From Canna indica (Eukaryota; Streptophyta; Magnoliopsida; Zingiberales; Cannaceae), in NCBI GenBank assembly GCA_034359265.1, contig CP136891.1:60612001-60676000 (forward strand): a DNA stretch of 64,000 nt. The letters are read 5' to 3'. Position 1 is the stretch's first letter. Each line of letters starts with the position of its first letter. A program made the translations under genes and the position numbers. The notes below the pieces were generated by a model, which was not told where the DNA came from, ran no database searches, and saw nothing but the letters and a program-made list of their open reading frames with translations. Shown here piece after piece: positions 45,930-59,029 of this stretch.

Positions 45930-46196
45930 TGCAGGCCAGAACATAATATAGAAACTAGAGAAAGAAGAAATCAAGAAGACAAGCTTGTGTAAAGAATCAG
46001 AAGTAGTAATTCTTATATCGAACAAAAGATTACAAAGTTACTCCTTTTATACAAGAGCCAAGGCACTTCTTGACTTAGCAGAAAAGCATTTGAAGTTTGA
46101 ACTAAACTGAAAAGAACAGAAAATACATAGAATAAGTAGACTCTACTTCCAGAACCACATGCGAGCTGATGAAGATATGAGTCACAGGATTTAACA
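45930..46196 (-). repeat. 5' LTR of the complete copia element
   Basis: 267 bp, TGTTAAATC to GGCCTGCA on the minus strand, followed by AT and the primer binding site TGGTACCAGAGCC (minus strand 45927-45915). Confidence 0.93.
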
Positions 46197-46201
46197 ACAT
46201 C

Positions 46202-49200
46202 AACTAGTATCATCTTTGAAAAGTGATGTTCTGATATCCATATTGCATTTAATCCAAACCTTTGGGTACATTAAATTGATGTGGCTTGCTTCATTAAATA
46301 ACATTCATCCCACACAAGTTTGTCTTTCCTATCTAATGAATAGGACAAAGTTTTTACATGCTCTTCAATTGATATATTTGATCAACAAAGTTTTCCTATT
46401 AAATAAAGTTTTTACACGCATCATGGGATCAACATTTTCATATTTGATATATTCCTTCAAGGAGAGCAATTCATTTGTGGCTTCCAGTTTATTGATATTT
46501 GCAATATTTTTTTATATTTATTCTCATCACAAATAGCTTGTTTCCATTACTGTCTTTTTTAATTAAAATCTTGTGCTTGCTATTGCTTATATACTTTAGT
46601 GCATCTTGTGGTTTCATCCCTTCCTCCCCCATTTACCTCTTCCCCTCTCAGCTTCAATGCTCCTCTTCTCTGCATTCAACTTAGAAGGCCAATACTTCAG
46701 GGACCCTTCCAAGCAAATGAAGGTGAACTACTTGGAGTACAACATCAACAAGGAAGAGACAACTATTTAGATTTTAGACGATAATTGTGTCTCATGGCAT
46801 ATCCTTTAATCATATTTGCAGTAACATGAACTCTATAGTCTCATGGTATCATAAATGCAGTTACCATGAACTCTACAGTCACTGAGTTATTCAAGTCTTC
46901 AGCTTAATCTTCTTAGATTTATTTTCTGTAGGTATCTTTTCATTACCTTATTAATGTTTTCTATAGGATGCATGGACTGAATTAGGTCATCCTTGTGGAA
47001 TCCATCAAAAGTAGGTCAGTAATTCTGCTGTTTGGATTATGATTTAACTATGATTAACCATTCAAAGAGTACACTATAAGGATTCTTGTGCATCTTTTAT
47101 TTTTTTCAAAAATATTGCTCAAATTTCCAGAGAATGAAAATGTTGTTGAAATCTACGGTCATGAATTTTAGTGCTTCATGGATTAATGTATGCCAGGTCT
47201 GAATCAAGCTTACCAATACTTTAAAATGAAAATGGAGAGAAGAACCTATTGTAGTAATTGAATTATCATATATTACAAGTCTGAGTAGTGCTTCAATTTG
47301 CAGGAAACTTGAAAATACTACCTTAGCCAACTTCTGGTATTTGGAGGACTAACTAGTGGTTAAAGTCTATAGTTTAGAGCTAAATTTGATGAAAGTTTTC
47401 ATTCACAAATAGGATGGGTCATAGTTGTTTTATTCGTATCCAAACTTAGCTATCTTAAATCTTACACGTCATTGCTATAATAATAATTAAGAACTGATTT
47501 TAACATTTTAAAGAGTTAAGACTTGGTAAATTACCAAAATTGAGAATTTGGTTCGATTTTCAAAAGTTTCTTCACCTTTATTTAGTCATGTAGAAATGTA
47601 ATAGTGTATTAGATATAAATTTGAAGAAAAAACTAAGAACAATTAAGAGCTCAATTGCTTGTTATTTCAACCATTTTTTTATCAAGTTGTTTCAGTTTGA
47701 AACACATGAAAACTTTACTCCACAAGGGTCATTTGCACTTCTTAAATTTTAACTGAGGGTTAATTATACTTTCCTAGCTAGGTAAGACAATCACCATGAT
47801 GGGCACCAACACCAAAATTTGCAGACACAAAATTCTCCTCCTAGATCAGATTTTGATAATAAAAGTGTTTTGCCTAGAAAATTCAAATTTACTTCTCTCC
47901 TAAACAAAAATGGTGAACTCAATGGTTTATTAGTTGGAGGGTTCAGGGACTCACTGCAAAACAAAAAGGTTTAGGTCTGGAAAATCGAAAGGAATATTAT
48001 ACTACATCTATCTGAACCCATGGGCGCATTGTCTTTTTATATTTGATTATCAAATATCAACTACACATTTGGTGAGATGTGCAAGCTTTTTTACAGTACT
48101 CATAGTCCACCAAATTCTTGAATTAATTCGAAATACCAAGCTTAATTTGCATGAGATTGAAAATACTTGAAACTTAACTTTGATCCTTCTCTTGTATCAT
48201 TAGTCTTAATTAGAGTCCATAGCTTTTTACGTAAGGATAGTGCTTTTATTTTGTTCTTCAACTTGGCCCTTTTTTAGTTGTTCAGTTGTTTGAAATACAG
48301 ATGTGATGACTTTATTATTGATATGGTTCTAATAGAAATTTATTAGAAGTTAAGGTTTAGTATCCATTTACATAGCTCATGTTCTTTCTAAACTTTTTAG
48401 TCATGTTTGCAGGACATGCTAAAACTCTCATCATTGTTGTTCTAAAGCTAGAGTAGACCAAATCTGCTATATCTCCAAGTTCTATTATTATTAATAGAGT
48501 AAGTTGCCTTAGTGCTAAAATTGTTTGCTTTGGCATGAACATGTTATTACTAACAGAGTTGCTTCCAACATGTGTTCTGCTTCTTTTTCAGTTATAAGCT
48601 ATTATGTAAGTTGTTTCATTGTTAGGTAAAGTAGGAGAAGTTGGTTTTCAAGGAATTCTGGTTACCAATGATCTTTTAAGTCATATATTAATGTCTCATG
48701 ATTCTTATAGTTAGTTAATATTTTTAGGTAAATATGTCATTGGAATTGTCGAACAATTAATATTTCATTTGAATAGATATCTCCGTCATAGAAACATTTG
48801 AATAGATATGGGAATGAAGTGGGCCATTGGTCAATAGACAAATCCTTATCTGTCGATCCTTAGAAATGCCTGTTAATGAGTGTGTTTAAGGCTTAGGCAA
48901 TTAAAACTCCAGCACTTCTAATCAAGATTCCTAATACATTTGCAGCTCGTTTTTATATTTTCATTACATATAATACTTAATTAGTAGTAACAATTTTGGA
49001 AACTTTATCCCCTTTTTTTTATAGAAAAGAATTCTTGAATGAATAAGTACATAAGATACTGCTCATAAATAGAGAATGGTAGATCATTAACTGTTGCATT
49101 TTTATTTTGCACATTATATGTTTTTATAATAGCTTTTTGTTAGCTTTTTGAGCTTCTATTTTTTAAACTGGAGACTTCAATTTCAGAATATGTCTATCAT

Positions 49201-49230
49201 AAATCCATTTGATGCATGTGCTTGTAATTC
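46202..49230. other. Mostly non-coding duplicated sequence (partner of 2940-6105)
   Basis: It holds the same two exon-like pieces (about 46683-46772 and 46967-47014, the latter with GTAGGT in place of GCAGGT at the donor). No other coding signal. Confidence 0.45.
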
Positions 49231-49482
49231 CAGCATACAAGCCAAAACAGTTGATGGAAAAATAGTTCTGGCACATAATGGGGAACCCTATTCTTTTATT
49301 TTTGGTAAATCTGAGGTTAGTAAAAGCTCTATCTAGTATTTTGGTTCTGTTACCTTAACTTTAGACTGCAGTGTCTAGCTGCCTGAAATTTTAAGCATTC
49401 AATTATCTTAATAACCATGTTTAGTTTCTAGCTTATTTAACATCGTTTTTCTAACTTTCTCTTGTTGCTGACTTCAAATCAG

Positions 49483-49902
49483 CTAGATTCTAAAATAATT
49501 TGCAGATTTGGACATATTACCACAAGGTGCTGCCAAGGGTCAAGCTCTTGCTTAATTGCTCAAAAAGTTCAAGGCAGTGGAAAACCTCCAACTAACACTT
49601 GTTTGTGGTGATTTTGGGAATGATTCAGCATTCCAGATGTTCATGGTGTCATGGTTAGTTTCTAAAAGAGATTTTTAAATGATTACTCTACTTTTTGTGG
49701 TAATATTCTTAATAAACATCCAGAACAAATTTGTATTCTCAACCTTTCGATCAATTATTTAAAACTTAAGTCTTTAGAGAAGACATAATCCATTAACTTG
49801 TATCCCTAACACCTTTCAGGTCAGCAATGCCCAGGAGGAGTTGCTGCAATGACATGCTCAAAATGCAAAAGTGGCCTAATTATATTCATCTTTATTCCGC
49901 TT
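49483..49902 (+). pseudogene. Sucrose-phosphate phosphatase fragment, copy A2
   Basis: Two exon pieces (49483-49653 and from 49820) with the same stops and frame breaks as 6356-6775: LDILPQGAAKGQALA, stop, LLKKFKA; then VSNAQEELLQ, stop. The shared lesions show that it was already dead before the duplication. The unidentified exon-like segment (KTVDGKIVLAHNGEP) lies just upstream at about 49234-49315. Confidence 0.85.
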
Positions 49903-50099
49903 TAAATTTTGTGGGCACTCTGTTTTGAAGTCTTCTTGGAAATTCCTACAATTTTTCTATGTTGTGTTATCTTTCTATACAGTGTTAGCTTTACATGTTA
50001 ACAACTTTAGGTGTTTGATTGGACGAAATGGAATAAATAATGAGAACACTATTTTCCAACTTCTTTTTGTTTTCCGGAGAACAATATTTCTTGAGATCA

Positions 50100-50977
50100 A
50101 TATTTTAATATATATAATATAATATAACATATATTAATTCATTTTAATATATAATATTATATATATTTAAATTATATATATTAATTTTATATTATATATT
50201 AATATTTGGGACGCAAAGACATATGCATCATGAATATTAGTTGGGAGACGCTTTTAGTAAAAGCATTGCGAGTTGCATTGGAGATCCATCTAAAACGCAT
50301 CTCCGCTAGAAATCACTGACGCTAGGCCTTTGTGTCTTGAATAAGCAAATTTTATAGGAAACGCACCTAAAAAGCGTCTTCGTCGAAAATCACTAATGCG
50401 AAGCTTTTAGTAAAAACATCGTGAGTTGCATTAGAGGCGCAACTAAAAAGCGTCTTCGCCATAAATCACCGACGTTAGACCTTTGCGTCTCAAAAATTAT
50501 TAGGAAGACAATGATCTGAGATGCTTCTAAGTAGCATCGGGAGATAATTAGTCACGCAAAAAAGCATCCTTAGGAGAAAAAAAGACGTCTCCATTTATTA
50601 TATTTGTAATAATGCTTGTGTGGGATGATTATGTAGAAGCATTTGATCTCTTCTTTGTCTTGTTCTTTAATTAAGAGCAATTCTTCTTAATCCGACCCTT
50701 CTCTCAGCACAAATAGCAAATGACTTTCCTCTTTCACCTTTTTTAGTTGCTCCTTTGACTAGAAGCACTTTGGGCATCAAAATCATAGTTAGCATTGGAG
50801 GAATGACCATTATCATCACTACTCTCAACAAATGTTCTAAGTTCTTTGGTTTTGGTGAAATCATATAACATATTTCAACTAGCCCAAACATCAAAAGCGG
50901 AGATGCAATGCATGATCTTTTCAAATATATCATTTTTTATGCAATTCTTAGCCATTGCATTTAACATAAGCAAATCG
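50100..50977. repeat. Subterminal-type repeat cluster and copia gag remnant, copy A2
   Basis: 50100-50205 is the AT-rich tract and 50206-50600 the CTAAAAAGCGTCTTCG-type units. 50667-50977 is the minus-strand gag remnant with the altered zinc knuckle. Same layout as 6963-7850. Confidence 0.5.
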
Positions 50978-52775
50978 TTTTTGTTCTGGAGTCCATAAAA
51001 TCTATCTCAACCTTAGGTTCAATGTATTGAGTTTTTACACATCAATAAACAAACATTCTTTAGCCCCTATTGAAATTGGGCTCTACGGCTTTCAGAATCT
51101 TCCATTCTTTAGCCCCACATTATCTTCTTACAACTTAGCTCTCAAGAGACCCACCCCTTTCAGCCCCACATATACACCTTCATGGTAAAACACAATGAAG
51201 GTATTAATCTTTTATAGTTATTTACATAATTTTCTTGGTTCTAGATTCAATTTGAGTCAAAATTGAAATTGGGTTTTTGTTTATTTGTGGAATGATTGCA
51301 ACAAAAAATTGTAATCAAAGTTGTCGTGAATGGCCAAAAGTCATGCTCCAAAGCCTTGAAGATTTTAGTTGGGGTTTTAGGTAATTAAACAGAGTAGAAT
51401 GAATAAAATTTCATCGAAAATTGAGAAATAGAATTCAATTTTGTTGATGGGTTCGACTCAATCTCTATATCCAATGACAACATTGCAATAGTTCGACGTG
51501 CTATTTCGTATACACCGCCTTATTCGTACACCAAAGATATTTACGAACTTGTTGGCGATTCATTGATCTCTCAATCTTTTCTAGTCGGTGTTATGGATTA
51601 ACTTCATTTCTTGTTAATAGTGTTTTAATTTGCTTTTGTTTACTTCATTTCAATTATTTAATTAAACAATTAGAGTTTAATTGTGTCACTTATGATGATG
51701 TTAATCAGATTCTTTCTTAGTGCTTCCAAATATCATCGACCGTTAATGGCATTTCTTTTCCTTTTTTTCTTTTTTTTCTAATTATTGATATTATGTTCGA
51801 ATATATTGATCTAACTTTTTTGAAGTTTTAATGGGGTATTTTGTGCATTTTGTCTCACTAATGTTTTGATCTAATGAGAGAATGTTCGAATGTAGTTTGA
51901 GATGCTTCTATTTTTGCTAGAATACTCACTTATTGTTTGTGGTGGCCAGAAGTTGTAGGTCAGTGGAATAGATTCAGGTGCTAAAAGTTGTGGGTATCAA
52001 GAAGAAGAGGAAGAGAAGAGGGACTTGTTTATTTTTTGTTTTTTGTTTTTTTTCATGTCTACCACATCAGCAAAGTGATTTGCCACGTGTGCATTGCTTG
52101 GATCTGATGTGGCCATTTTTTATTGGTTAATTTATACTCGGTTTGCCATGTCATATTTCTATTTGCCAAAGTCACATTTTCATCCCAAAAAAGGGTAAAT
52201 GTATACACTTTTTGGTAGATTAAGGGCAAACTGGGCTAAAAAAAAGTATGAGGGTAAATCCATCCTATTTTCAATAGTTCGGGAGCAAAAATGCCCCTTA
52301 ACCCTTGAGTAAATACAAGCTCTAGTTACCAAACTCTGGAGGGGACAACGAAGTAATAAAAGAAAACCACACTGAATATGTTGGGATAAATTATGCTCGA
52401 GTAAAAAAGAGGGAGGACTTGATTTTAGAGATCTAGAAAGCTTAATTTAGCATTATTAACAAAACAAAGTTGGAAACTGTTGGCACATCTCAATACTCAA
52501 TTAGCTAAAGTGCTCAAGGGAATACTTTCATATAGGCTCTACCTTGGATGCTTCTTTATGCTTCAAACCTATTTTGATCCTCGGGTACCTTCTTCATAAC
52601 TTGTCTTACCATAATCTAAAGGAAATAATATTAATCATAATACTTTTCTGGTGAAAGATCTCATAAATGAAGATGAAAAGGAAGGAATGGATGCAAGTAC
52701 AGTGGAAAGTTCTTTTGATGAAAGTGATCTAACTCTCATTCTGTCTACCTCTATCTAAATCAAATATTTAGGATC
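50978..52775. other. Non-coding duplicated sequence, copy A2
   Basis: Partner of 7851-9640, nothing coding. Confidence 0.5.
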
Positions 52776-53400
52776 TTGTTGTTTGGCATATCTGGGTATC
52801 ATATATCAAGGCAACTGCTTTACTCTAAAGTCAAATTTTCTAATACTATTAAAAAGCTGAACTGCACCAAAATATGGAAACTACATCTAAAACATAAGTT
52901 GTATATTTTTATATGGAAATTGTTGCATAACATTGTCTGTAGGACAAGTTTCCCGAAATAGATTTCCTTCAATGGTCATGGTTTGTTGCTTCTACAGAGC
53001 GCAAGGAATGGTGGAGCATTTCTATTTATTTATTTTTGTAGTGTGACTATGCATCTCAGGTGTGGTGCTTAACTAATATCAATTAAGTGCCTGATAACTC
53101 TAAATAATTTTGTTGCATAACATAAGGCATGCACAGAACGGATATGAACTAATTAATTTTCAATTTACTTGCTTTGGAATATATGGAAAACAAGGAATGA
53201 ATATCTTTCAACGCAAGTATACCACTGTAACTGATCTTATACAAAAGTGTCTCTCCTAAAAAATGAGTATGAACAAGCAAACATGCAAAACAATCACTTT
53301 TTATGTAGAGAAAGAGACCAAAATAATGGAAGTAGATGTTTCAAATACTAGATCGGATGTCATTACAATACATTTGTATCAATATCATAGGATAACTAGA
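52776..53400 (+). pseudogene. LINE zinc-binding region remnant, copy A2
   Basis: Same reading as 9649-10300 (KIWKLHLKHKLYIFIWKLLH). Two small deletions relative to A1 remove an extra ATTTATTT repeat and part of the GTTTGGAACTG stretch. Confidence 0.5.
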
Positions 53401-54091
53401 AACAAGTCAGACAAAAAGTCTTGACATCTAATCATCATAATAAAAGTCTAACAACAACCAAACACTAGATACATAGTCATTTAGGAAATATCATACATTT
53501 GAATCCAATCTAAGCAGGGACATAGTTCAGATCAAAACTCAGATATTAGTAAAGTTTTGGTCATCTGCAAATACGAGAAAACACAGTTAAGTGACGGCAT
53601 TCAAATCATCCATGATACAAATATATCTGAACATATATATATAACTAAGGCAAGTGGAATTAGAAGAGTGTACACAACTAAAAACTAAAATAACCAGTCC
53701 CTGAAATTGAGACATGACTAGAAAAACTTTTTTTTTCCACAAAACACAAGCAATATAACAAAACTGTGATTTTATAAAGCCAGGTGCATTCTATAGCAGA
53801 AATCCACACAGAGATATAATTAAAGATTTTAAACAATTAGTTAACTAGGTCTGAATACCAAATCATCCCTGTTTTTCCTGAAGAGGTAAATTGTAGTGTC
53901 GCCATTGCCAAGATAGCGGTATACTTTAGATTGATAAACCTGGACTTTTCTAGAAATTGTGTCTTCAGCCTCAAATGTGACTTGATACAAACTAAATCCA
54001 CATGCGTTGGCTTAAATAACCTTCATATATTGCAAGTTTGTATCATTCTGCATAATTACAAAAGAGCATTTACCTAAAACCATAACATGGA

Positions 54092-56765
54092 TAGGGGTGG
54101 CAATTGGAATCGATTAACCGAACCGCAAAATCTAGTTTTGGATAGGCAATTTGCGGTCCGATTTCGATTTCGTTTAGTAAAATTCAAGAATTGTTTTAAA
54201 CCAGATCAGTTTCGGTTATCGGGTCACGGATAACCGATTATAAAATTTCGGTTTCGGTTACCGATTATCCTCTGTTCACCGGTAGCTGAAACCTCGGCAA
54301 GTCATTTTGAAGATTGTAATAGAGTCTCATTGAGACAATTCCATCTCGTCCTCGAACCGATTGACTGCGCAATCCGTAGAAATCACAGAGCTCGAAGAGA
54401 CGATTCCATCTTTCAGTGAAGGTAACTCTCATTGCTTATTCATCATTTCCTCTTTCTTAAAAGGAATCATCTCCTTGTAGTTTTTCCCTTTTTCTTCTAT
54501 AGAAAAGGAGATAGGTTTCTGTAGATATGCAAATGTTGCTAACTTCTCTAAGCCACCTGAAAAGCTTTCTTATCCTCAGCAAGTTGGTATGCAGCCTTCT
54601 GATGATTCCTAATAAATGTTTTTTGTTTGGACTCCTACTCTACAATTTCTTGTTGAGGTACAAGATTTGTCTTTTTTGGATTTGTAGTTGTTGTTTGCAC
54701 TGGGGTCATCTGGTCTCGTTATAGTACAGTTATAAAACCTGTAAGTTCTTCTCTTATGCTTTGTTAAATTTCTTAATTGCCACAATCTGTAATGCACATT
54801 TATACTCGTGTAAGCTAAAACCTATAGTTAAGTAGCCTGACAAATAGCACACCTAGATGCATTGTCAACACATGAAATGAGGGCAGAAATTAGTGTTTGG
54901 TGTAGTCTGTAGTTATGGTTGCTCATTCACTATCATATGATTGTTTTTTATGGTAACATTTGCAACATGAGAAATGATCTCTCAAAATATTGATATCCTT
55001 GTTAAGCAGATTCATGATATCATGGCAAAGATGTGAATTCTTATTTACTATGAATTGTTATTTTAGACTATTTATCAATCTTCAGGATTTAGCAGCTTTA
55101 CTCTAGTAAAACTGAAGCGTCAAGTGCATTTTTGGCACACTTTGTACATTTAAAATGTTAAATAGAAGAAGCTATAATCCATTTCAAGTTGTACTGAATA
55201 AAACTATGAGCTAGTTGTGTAATTTCTTGTTGCATCCATTGTCAAACCTTTGTAGGATAATGTTCATTGACACTAATATCACCAGTTAATTCACTGTTTG
55301 CTTTATAATCTGAAAACTACCATTTCATAACAATATATGAAGAAAATCTCGTGTTGCTATTGTTATCATTATCCTTTATCTCTGTTGCTGTAATTAATCC
55401 TACAATTGAAACTAAAACTTCCTTCATCCTACATTAATTCAGGGACGATTATTAATCCTACAATTGAAACTGATCTTAAGAAGTACATCAGAAGCTTTTG
55501 TTCGAACCATGAGAGAATACTACCCAAAACTGTCAAGGTAAGAACACCTTGAGATTTTTCGTACTTGTTATGCTCTTACTTTGGAAGTCTTTCTCTTCTT
55601 GATTATTGTCTTGCTAGAGTGAATAAGAACATAATGTTGGTTATTCAAGACTGAAGCAGTAGTTTACTTAATGAAGTACCGTAACAATTCCACAAACAAA
55701 TTTGTTTGGATACTCAAGTTTCTGCATTAAGATGGTCACTGCTAATATTCTTTAGTTTTTCTTAATATATTTATGCAATATCTGTTATTCATCCGGCAAT
55801 TATATGAATTGTTCCGCTGAGATACTTGGGGGTAAGCGATTCTTCATCCAAAGTGATCCTTTTCTTTTCTTTCCACTTTAAATGTGTTGTTTACTTATTA
55901 GATTACTGATGCAAGCTACTTGGTACTCCAAACGAAGACGTTGGCTTGGAGTAGGCAAATTATCCAATTGGCATGAGTATCCTCAGTGGAAACCAAAGAG
56001 TCTGGCATCAGCTGTTCTTGGTCTTGATGCTGATGGTTTAGATCTGCTCTCAGTGAGTAGATATAATAGTTATCCATCGTTTGGCAATTTAACTTATTAT
56101 TTCTTATACAACTTCTGTAAAATAAAGGGGTCAAATTTGAGCACACAAGTAAACTTATTAAGTGTTATCATACTGACCATATATCCAAATGTATTGAGCT
56201 AAATTTGATACTAATTAGCATCAATTAGTCTGTGTTAGAATATATTCTAGTATTGGTATCTTTAGAGCATTTTTTAATCTTTTACTTTTATGCTTGCAGA
56301 AGATGTTGCAGTACGAGCCATCAAAACAAATTTCAGCTAAGAAAGCTATGAACCACCCTTATTTCAATGATGTAAACAAGGCCTGTTATTGAGTTGTCAA
56401 TTTGTTGTTTTGTATTATCTTTTGAAGTTTTCATGTTCAACAACTTGCTATTTACTGGTGGTATATTTTCAACTCATGTAATTCAATTTGCATCAACATA
56501 TCCAGTAGAATGATTTTTGAAATTATTGTTGCAGTATATATTGATGAACCAAGCCGGTTAATTATTGTTGCAGTAATTCAATTTGCATCAACATATCCGA
56601 ATTAATTGAAATGTTTCGGTTATCCGCGGATAATCGAAACCAAGCCGGTTTCAGTTTCGGATACAAGATTTTGAAACCGAACGGTTTCGATTTCGATTAG
56701 CGGGTGTTTAGTTCGGTTTCGGTTAACCACAAAAAATACGATTAACCGAACTGTTGTCATCCCTA
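54092..56765 (+). mobile_element. hAT-type element with captured gene pieces, copy A2
   Basis: Same ends and same AACATGGA target duplication (54084-54091 and 56766-56773) as 10995-13705. Near 56545-56600 the right subterminal region is rearranged: a piece reading ATTGTTGCAGTA...CAATTTGCATCAACATATCC is repeated and part of the TTATCCG word repeat is lost. Confidence 0.9.
55455..56392 (+). pseudogene. CDKB-like kinase gene fragment, copy A2
   Basis: Exons at about 55455-55537, 55915-56052 and 56300-56392. The same one-base loss after LGTPNEDV is present. This copy reads SAVLGLDADGLDLLS and [13 protein letters not shown], and its second splice acceptor has changed from GCAGG to GCAAG. Both copies are non-coding relics. 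Confidence 0.85.
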
Positions 56766-57249
56766 AACATGGACCTAGGGAATTCCTAGATCCATCTAGA
56801 AATTCCCAAATCCATAATTTTTTATTCAAAAATTCCTAGACCAACTATTATATTATGGTATAAAATTTCAGAGGCAAAAAATAGCTACTAGACCTTTTGA
56901 TTATGAAATTTGAGAACATTTTTGATGGCCTTCTCACAATCCCTGCAGAAGTATGATCCAAAATCGATGGCAAAGCAAGCCAAAAAAATACTTACATGGG
57001 AGATAATAGGTCTGGATGTCAAAACCCTGAGGAAGGAGAAAGGGGGAAATTAATAACAATTAACGAAGTAGCGTGAAAAAATTAAGCAAAGGAAGTTCCT
57101 AAAGGATACCAGCTTAGTATGTTCAATTCAAACTTCTTCCCAATTGTACAACCTAATTAAAATTTAATTAAAATTCAGAAATAATATTCATAAATATAAA
57201 CAAATGAAATCAAATAAAAAAAATTGATAGATATCACAAACCTTTGGAT

Positions 57250-57766
57250 TAGGGGTGTAATCGAGCCGAGCCGAGCCGAGCTTGGCTCGGCTCGAGCTCG
57301 GCTCGTTTGGAAAATTACGAGCTCGAGCTCGGCTCGAGCTCGATCGAGCTTTATTCTATCGGCTCAAGCTCGGCTTGAGTTACATTCAAGCAACTCGAGC
57401 TCGGCTCGGCTCGGCTCGGCTCGGCTCGGGAAAAAAATCAAGGCTCATGAGTCGAGCCACACGAGCCGAGCTCGTTCGCGAGCTCGATCGAGCTCGAGCT
57501 CGACTAAGCTCGGGTTCATTTTAGAGGGTAACGGGTTCATAAAATTTAAAAATCAAACCCGGTATATAATATGTATAGAAGGCTCGATTAGGCTCGATTA
57601 GGCTCGCGAGCCGCTCGAGCCGAGTATAGGTTAGCTCGAACTCGGCTCGCTCGAATGTCTGGCTCGGCTCGGCTCGGCTCGAGCTCGATAAGTTCGAGTC
57701 GAGTTCGAGTTTTTACCGAATCGATCTCGAGTAGTTCGCGAGCGGCTTGGCTCATTTACACCCCTA
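57250..57766 (+). mobile_element. hAT MITE present only in copy A2
   Basis: 517 bp with inverted ends TAGGGGTGTAATCGAGCC and (minus strand) TAGGGGTGTAAATGAGCC, and a perfect 8 bp target duplication CTTTGGAT (57242-57249 and 57767-57774). Copy A1 has the empty site with a single CTTTGGAT at 14193-14200. The interior is almost entirely CGAGC/GAGCTCGGCT words in both orientations, so it can fold extensively. The open frames across it are products of this repeat, not genes. Confidence 0.97.
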
Positions 57767-58518
57767 CTTTGGATACCATATTTGGACAAAAATCGATATC
57801 CCTTGACTCCTGATGATCTTTCCATATTCTTTATCTCCCCAACCGACTCCCCACGAGTTTCTTACAATCCAAAAATTGGTATTATCCATGGTACCATAAA
57901 CAACAATGGCTACAGCATGTTGTCCCATTATTTTATCAGGTGACGTAGGTCCTCTATATATATCCTAGATTTTTTGCATAAAAAATATTAGTCATTTTTT
58001 ATATTTTATTTTCATACTACTTTAAACAATTGTATTTACCTTTCTCAGCATTGAAAATAGATTACAAAATTCCAAGACTCCCACAACTGGTCCTTTATCA
58101 GTTACAACTTTCATAATATCCTGATCTTTTATCTTATCATCTTTAAATTGTGGTTGAGATGCAAAAACTCTATCTCCTGGTGGCAACTAACATGAAAGCA
58201 TATAAAAAAATTATAAGATTAATTTAAATTAAATTGATTATCATTAACTACTTTATCTATATATTATTTGTTTTTACCTTTTTCACTTTTCTAATTTCTT
58301 TCCTACATACTGACAAAGATTCGTTGTACATAACCCATCCGTGGAAAGAGACTTCTGAATTTTGTTGAATGAACTTTGTTCATACTGTCTCTTGGAATTC
58401 ACAACAACATTGTTAATTAAATATTGTCCAGACAACGATAATAGTTTCTTAACATCACCCACCGACATATTATGTCGTGCTTCAACGATCGCAGCAACGG
58501 CGAGAACCCAACGCACAT
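57767..58518 (-). pseudogene. Papain-like cysteine protease homologue, copy A2
   Basis: Exons at 58518-58278, 58186-58040 and from 57964. The catalytic Cys position is Arg (RWVLAVAAIVEARHN). The first of these exons has lost a base near its end, and the last exon is cut by the MITE at 57766. The His and NSWG regions remain (MVAVVYGT-like after substitutions; [14 protein letters not shown]). The two upstream exons seen in A1 are beyond the duplication breakpoint and absent. Confidence 0.72.
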
Positions 58519-58908
58519 CTAAACAAAAATAAATATATTAATGAACATCCACAAATATTATAAATATTTCAATCTAAGTTTCTTATACTTATTGTCATTA
58601 GTTTTATAATTTATTTCATGGAGTTTAAATATCACAATATTTTCAAAATAGGGTTAGAATTTGTTGAAAAGAAAAGAAAACAAATGAAAACAAAAGAAAT
58701 CAATGAGAAAATTGATGATACTTTATCGAAACAAACTTGGCTATATATTCATAACAAACTAAGCTAAAATTAAGTTGCCAAGCTAAGGTAAAATTTAGTT
58801 ACCCGAGTCCTTCTAATGACGTAAAAGACTAAATCAAACAAACAAGAATTGCTTAACAATAGTGATTTATTGACTAGGTACAAAACTAAGGTAGTCTTTG
58901 GTTTCATA

Positions 58909-59029
58909 GAATCGATGGGGAATAAAATACTATTTATGTACCACTTATTCCATTATTTGGAATACTATTCACTATGAATTAGGAATACTTCCTTACCTCA
59001 ACCCAAGGAATACTATTCCCCATCTATTC
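58909..59029. mobile_element. Small foldback (MITE-like) element, copy A2
   Basis: Arms at 58909-58924 and 59014-59029, one mismatch. Partner of 15336-15456. Confidence 0.6.

Larger units (their letters stand above)
41858..46196 (-). mobile_element. Complete Ty1/copia retrotransposon (4.3 kb), inactive
   Basis: Both LTRs, primer binding site, polypurine tract and a perfect 5 bp target duplication ACATC (41853-41857 and 46197-46201) are present. The two LTRs differ by substitutions and indels at roughly one in twenty positions by eye, so the insertion is not recent. Its duplicate at the window start has nearly the same 5' LTR, so insertion came before duplication. Coding capacity is broken by stops, frameshifts and a deletion in the RNase H region. 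Confidence 0.96.

Noticed and set aside
57224..57825. Open frames across 57224-57825 on both strands rich in Arg, Ala and Ser
   Set aside because: They are translations of CGAGC/GAGCTCG word repeats in the MITE at 57250-57766, which is absent from copy A1.
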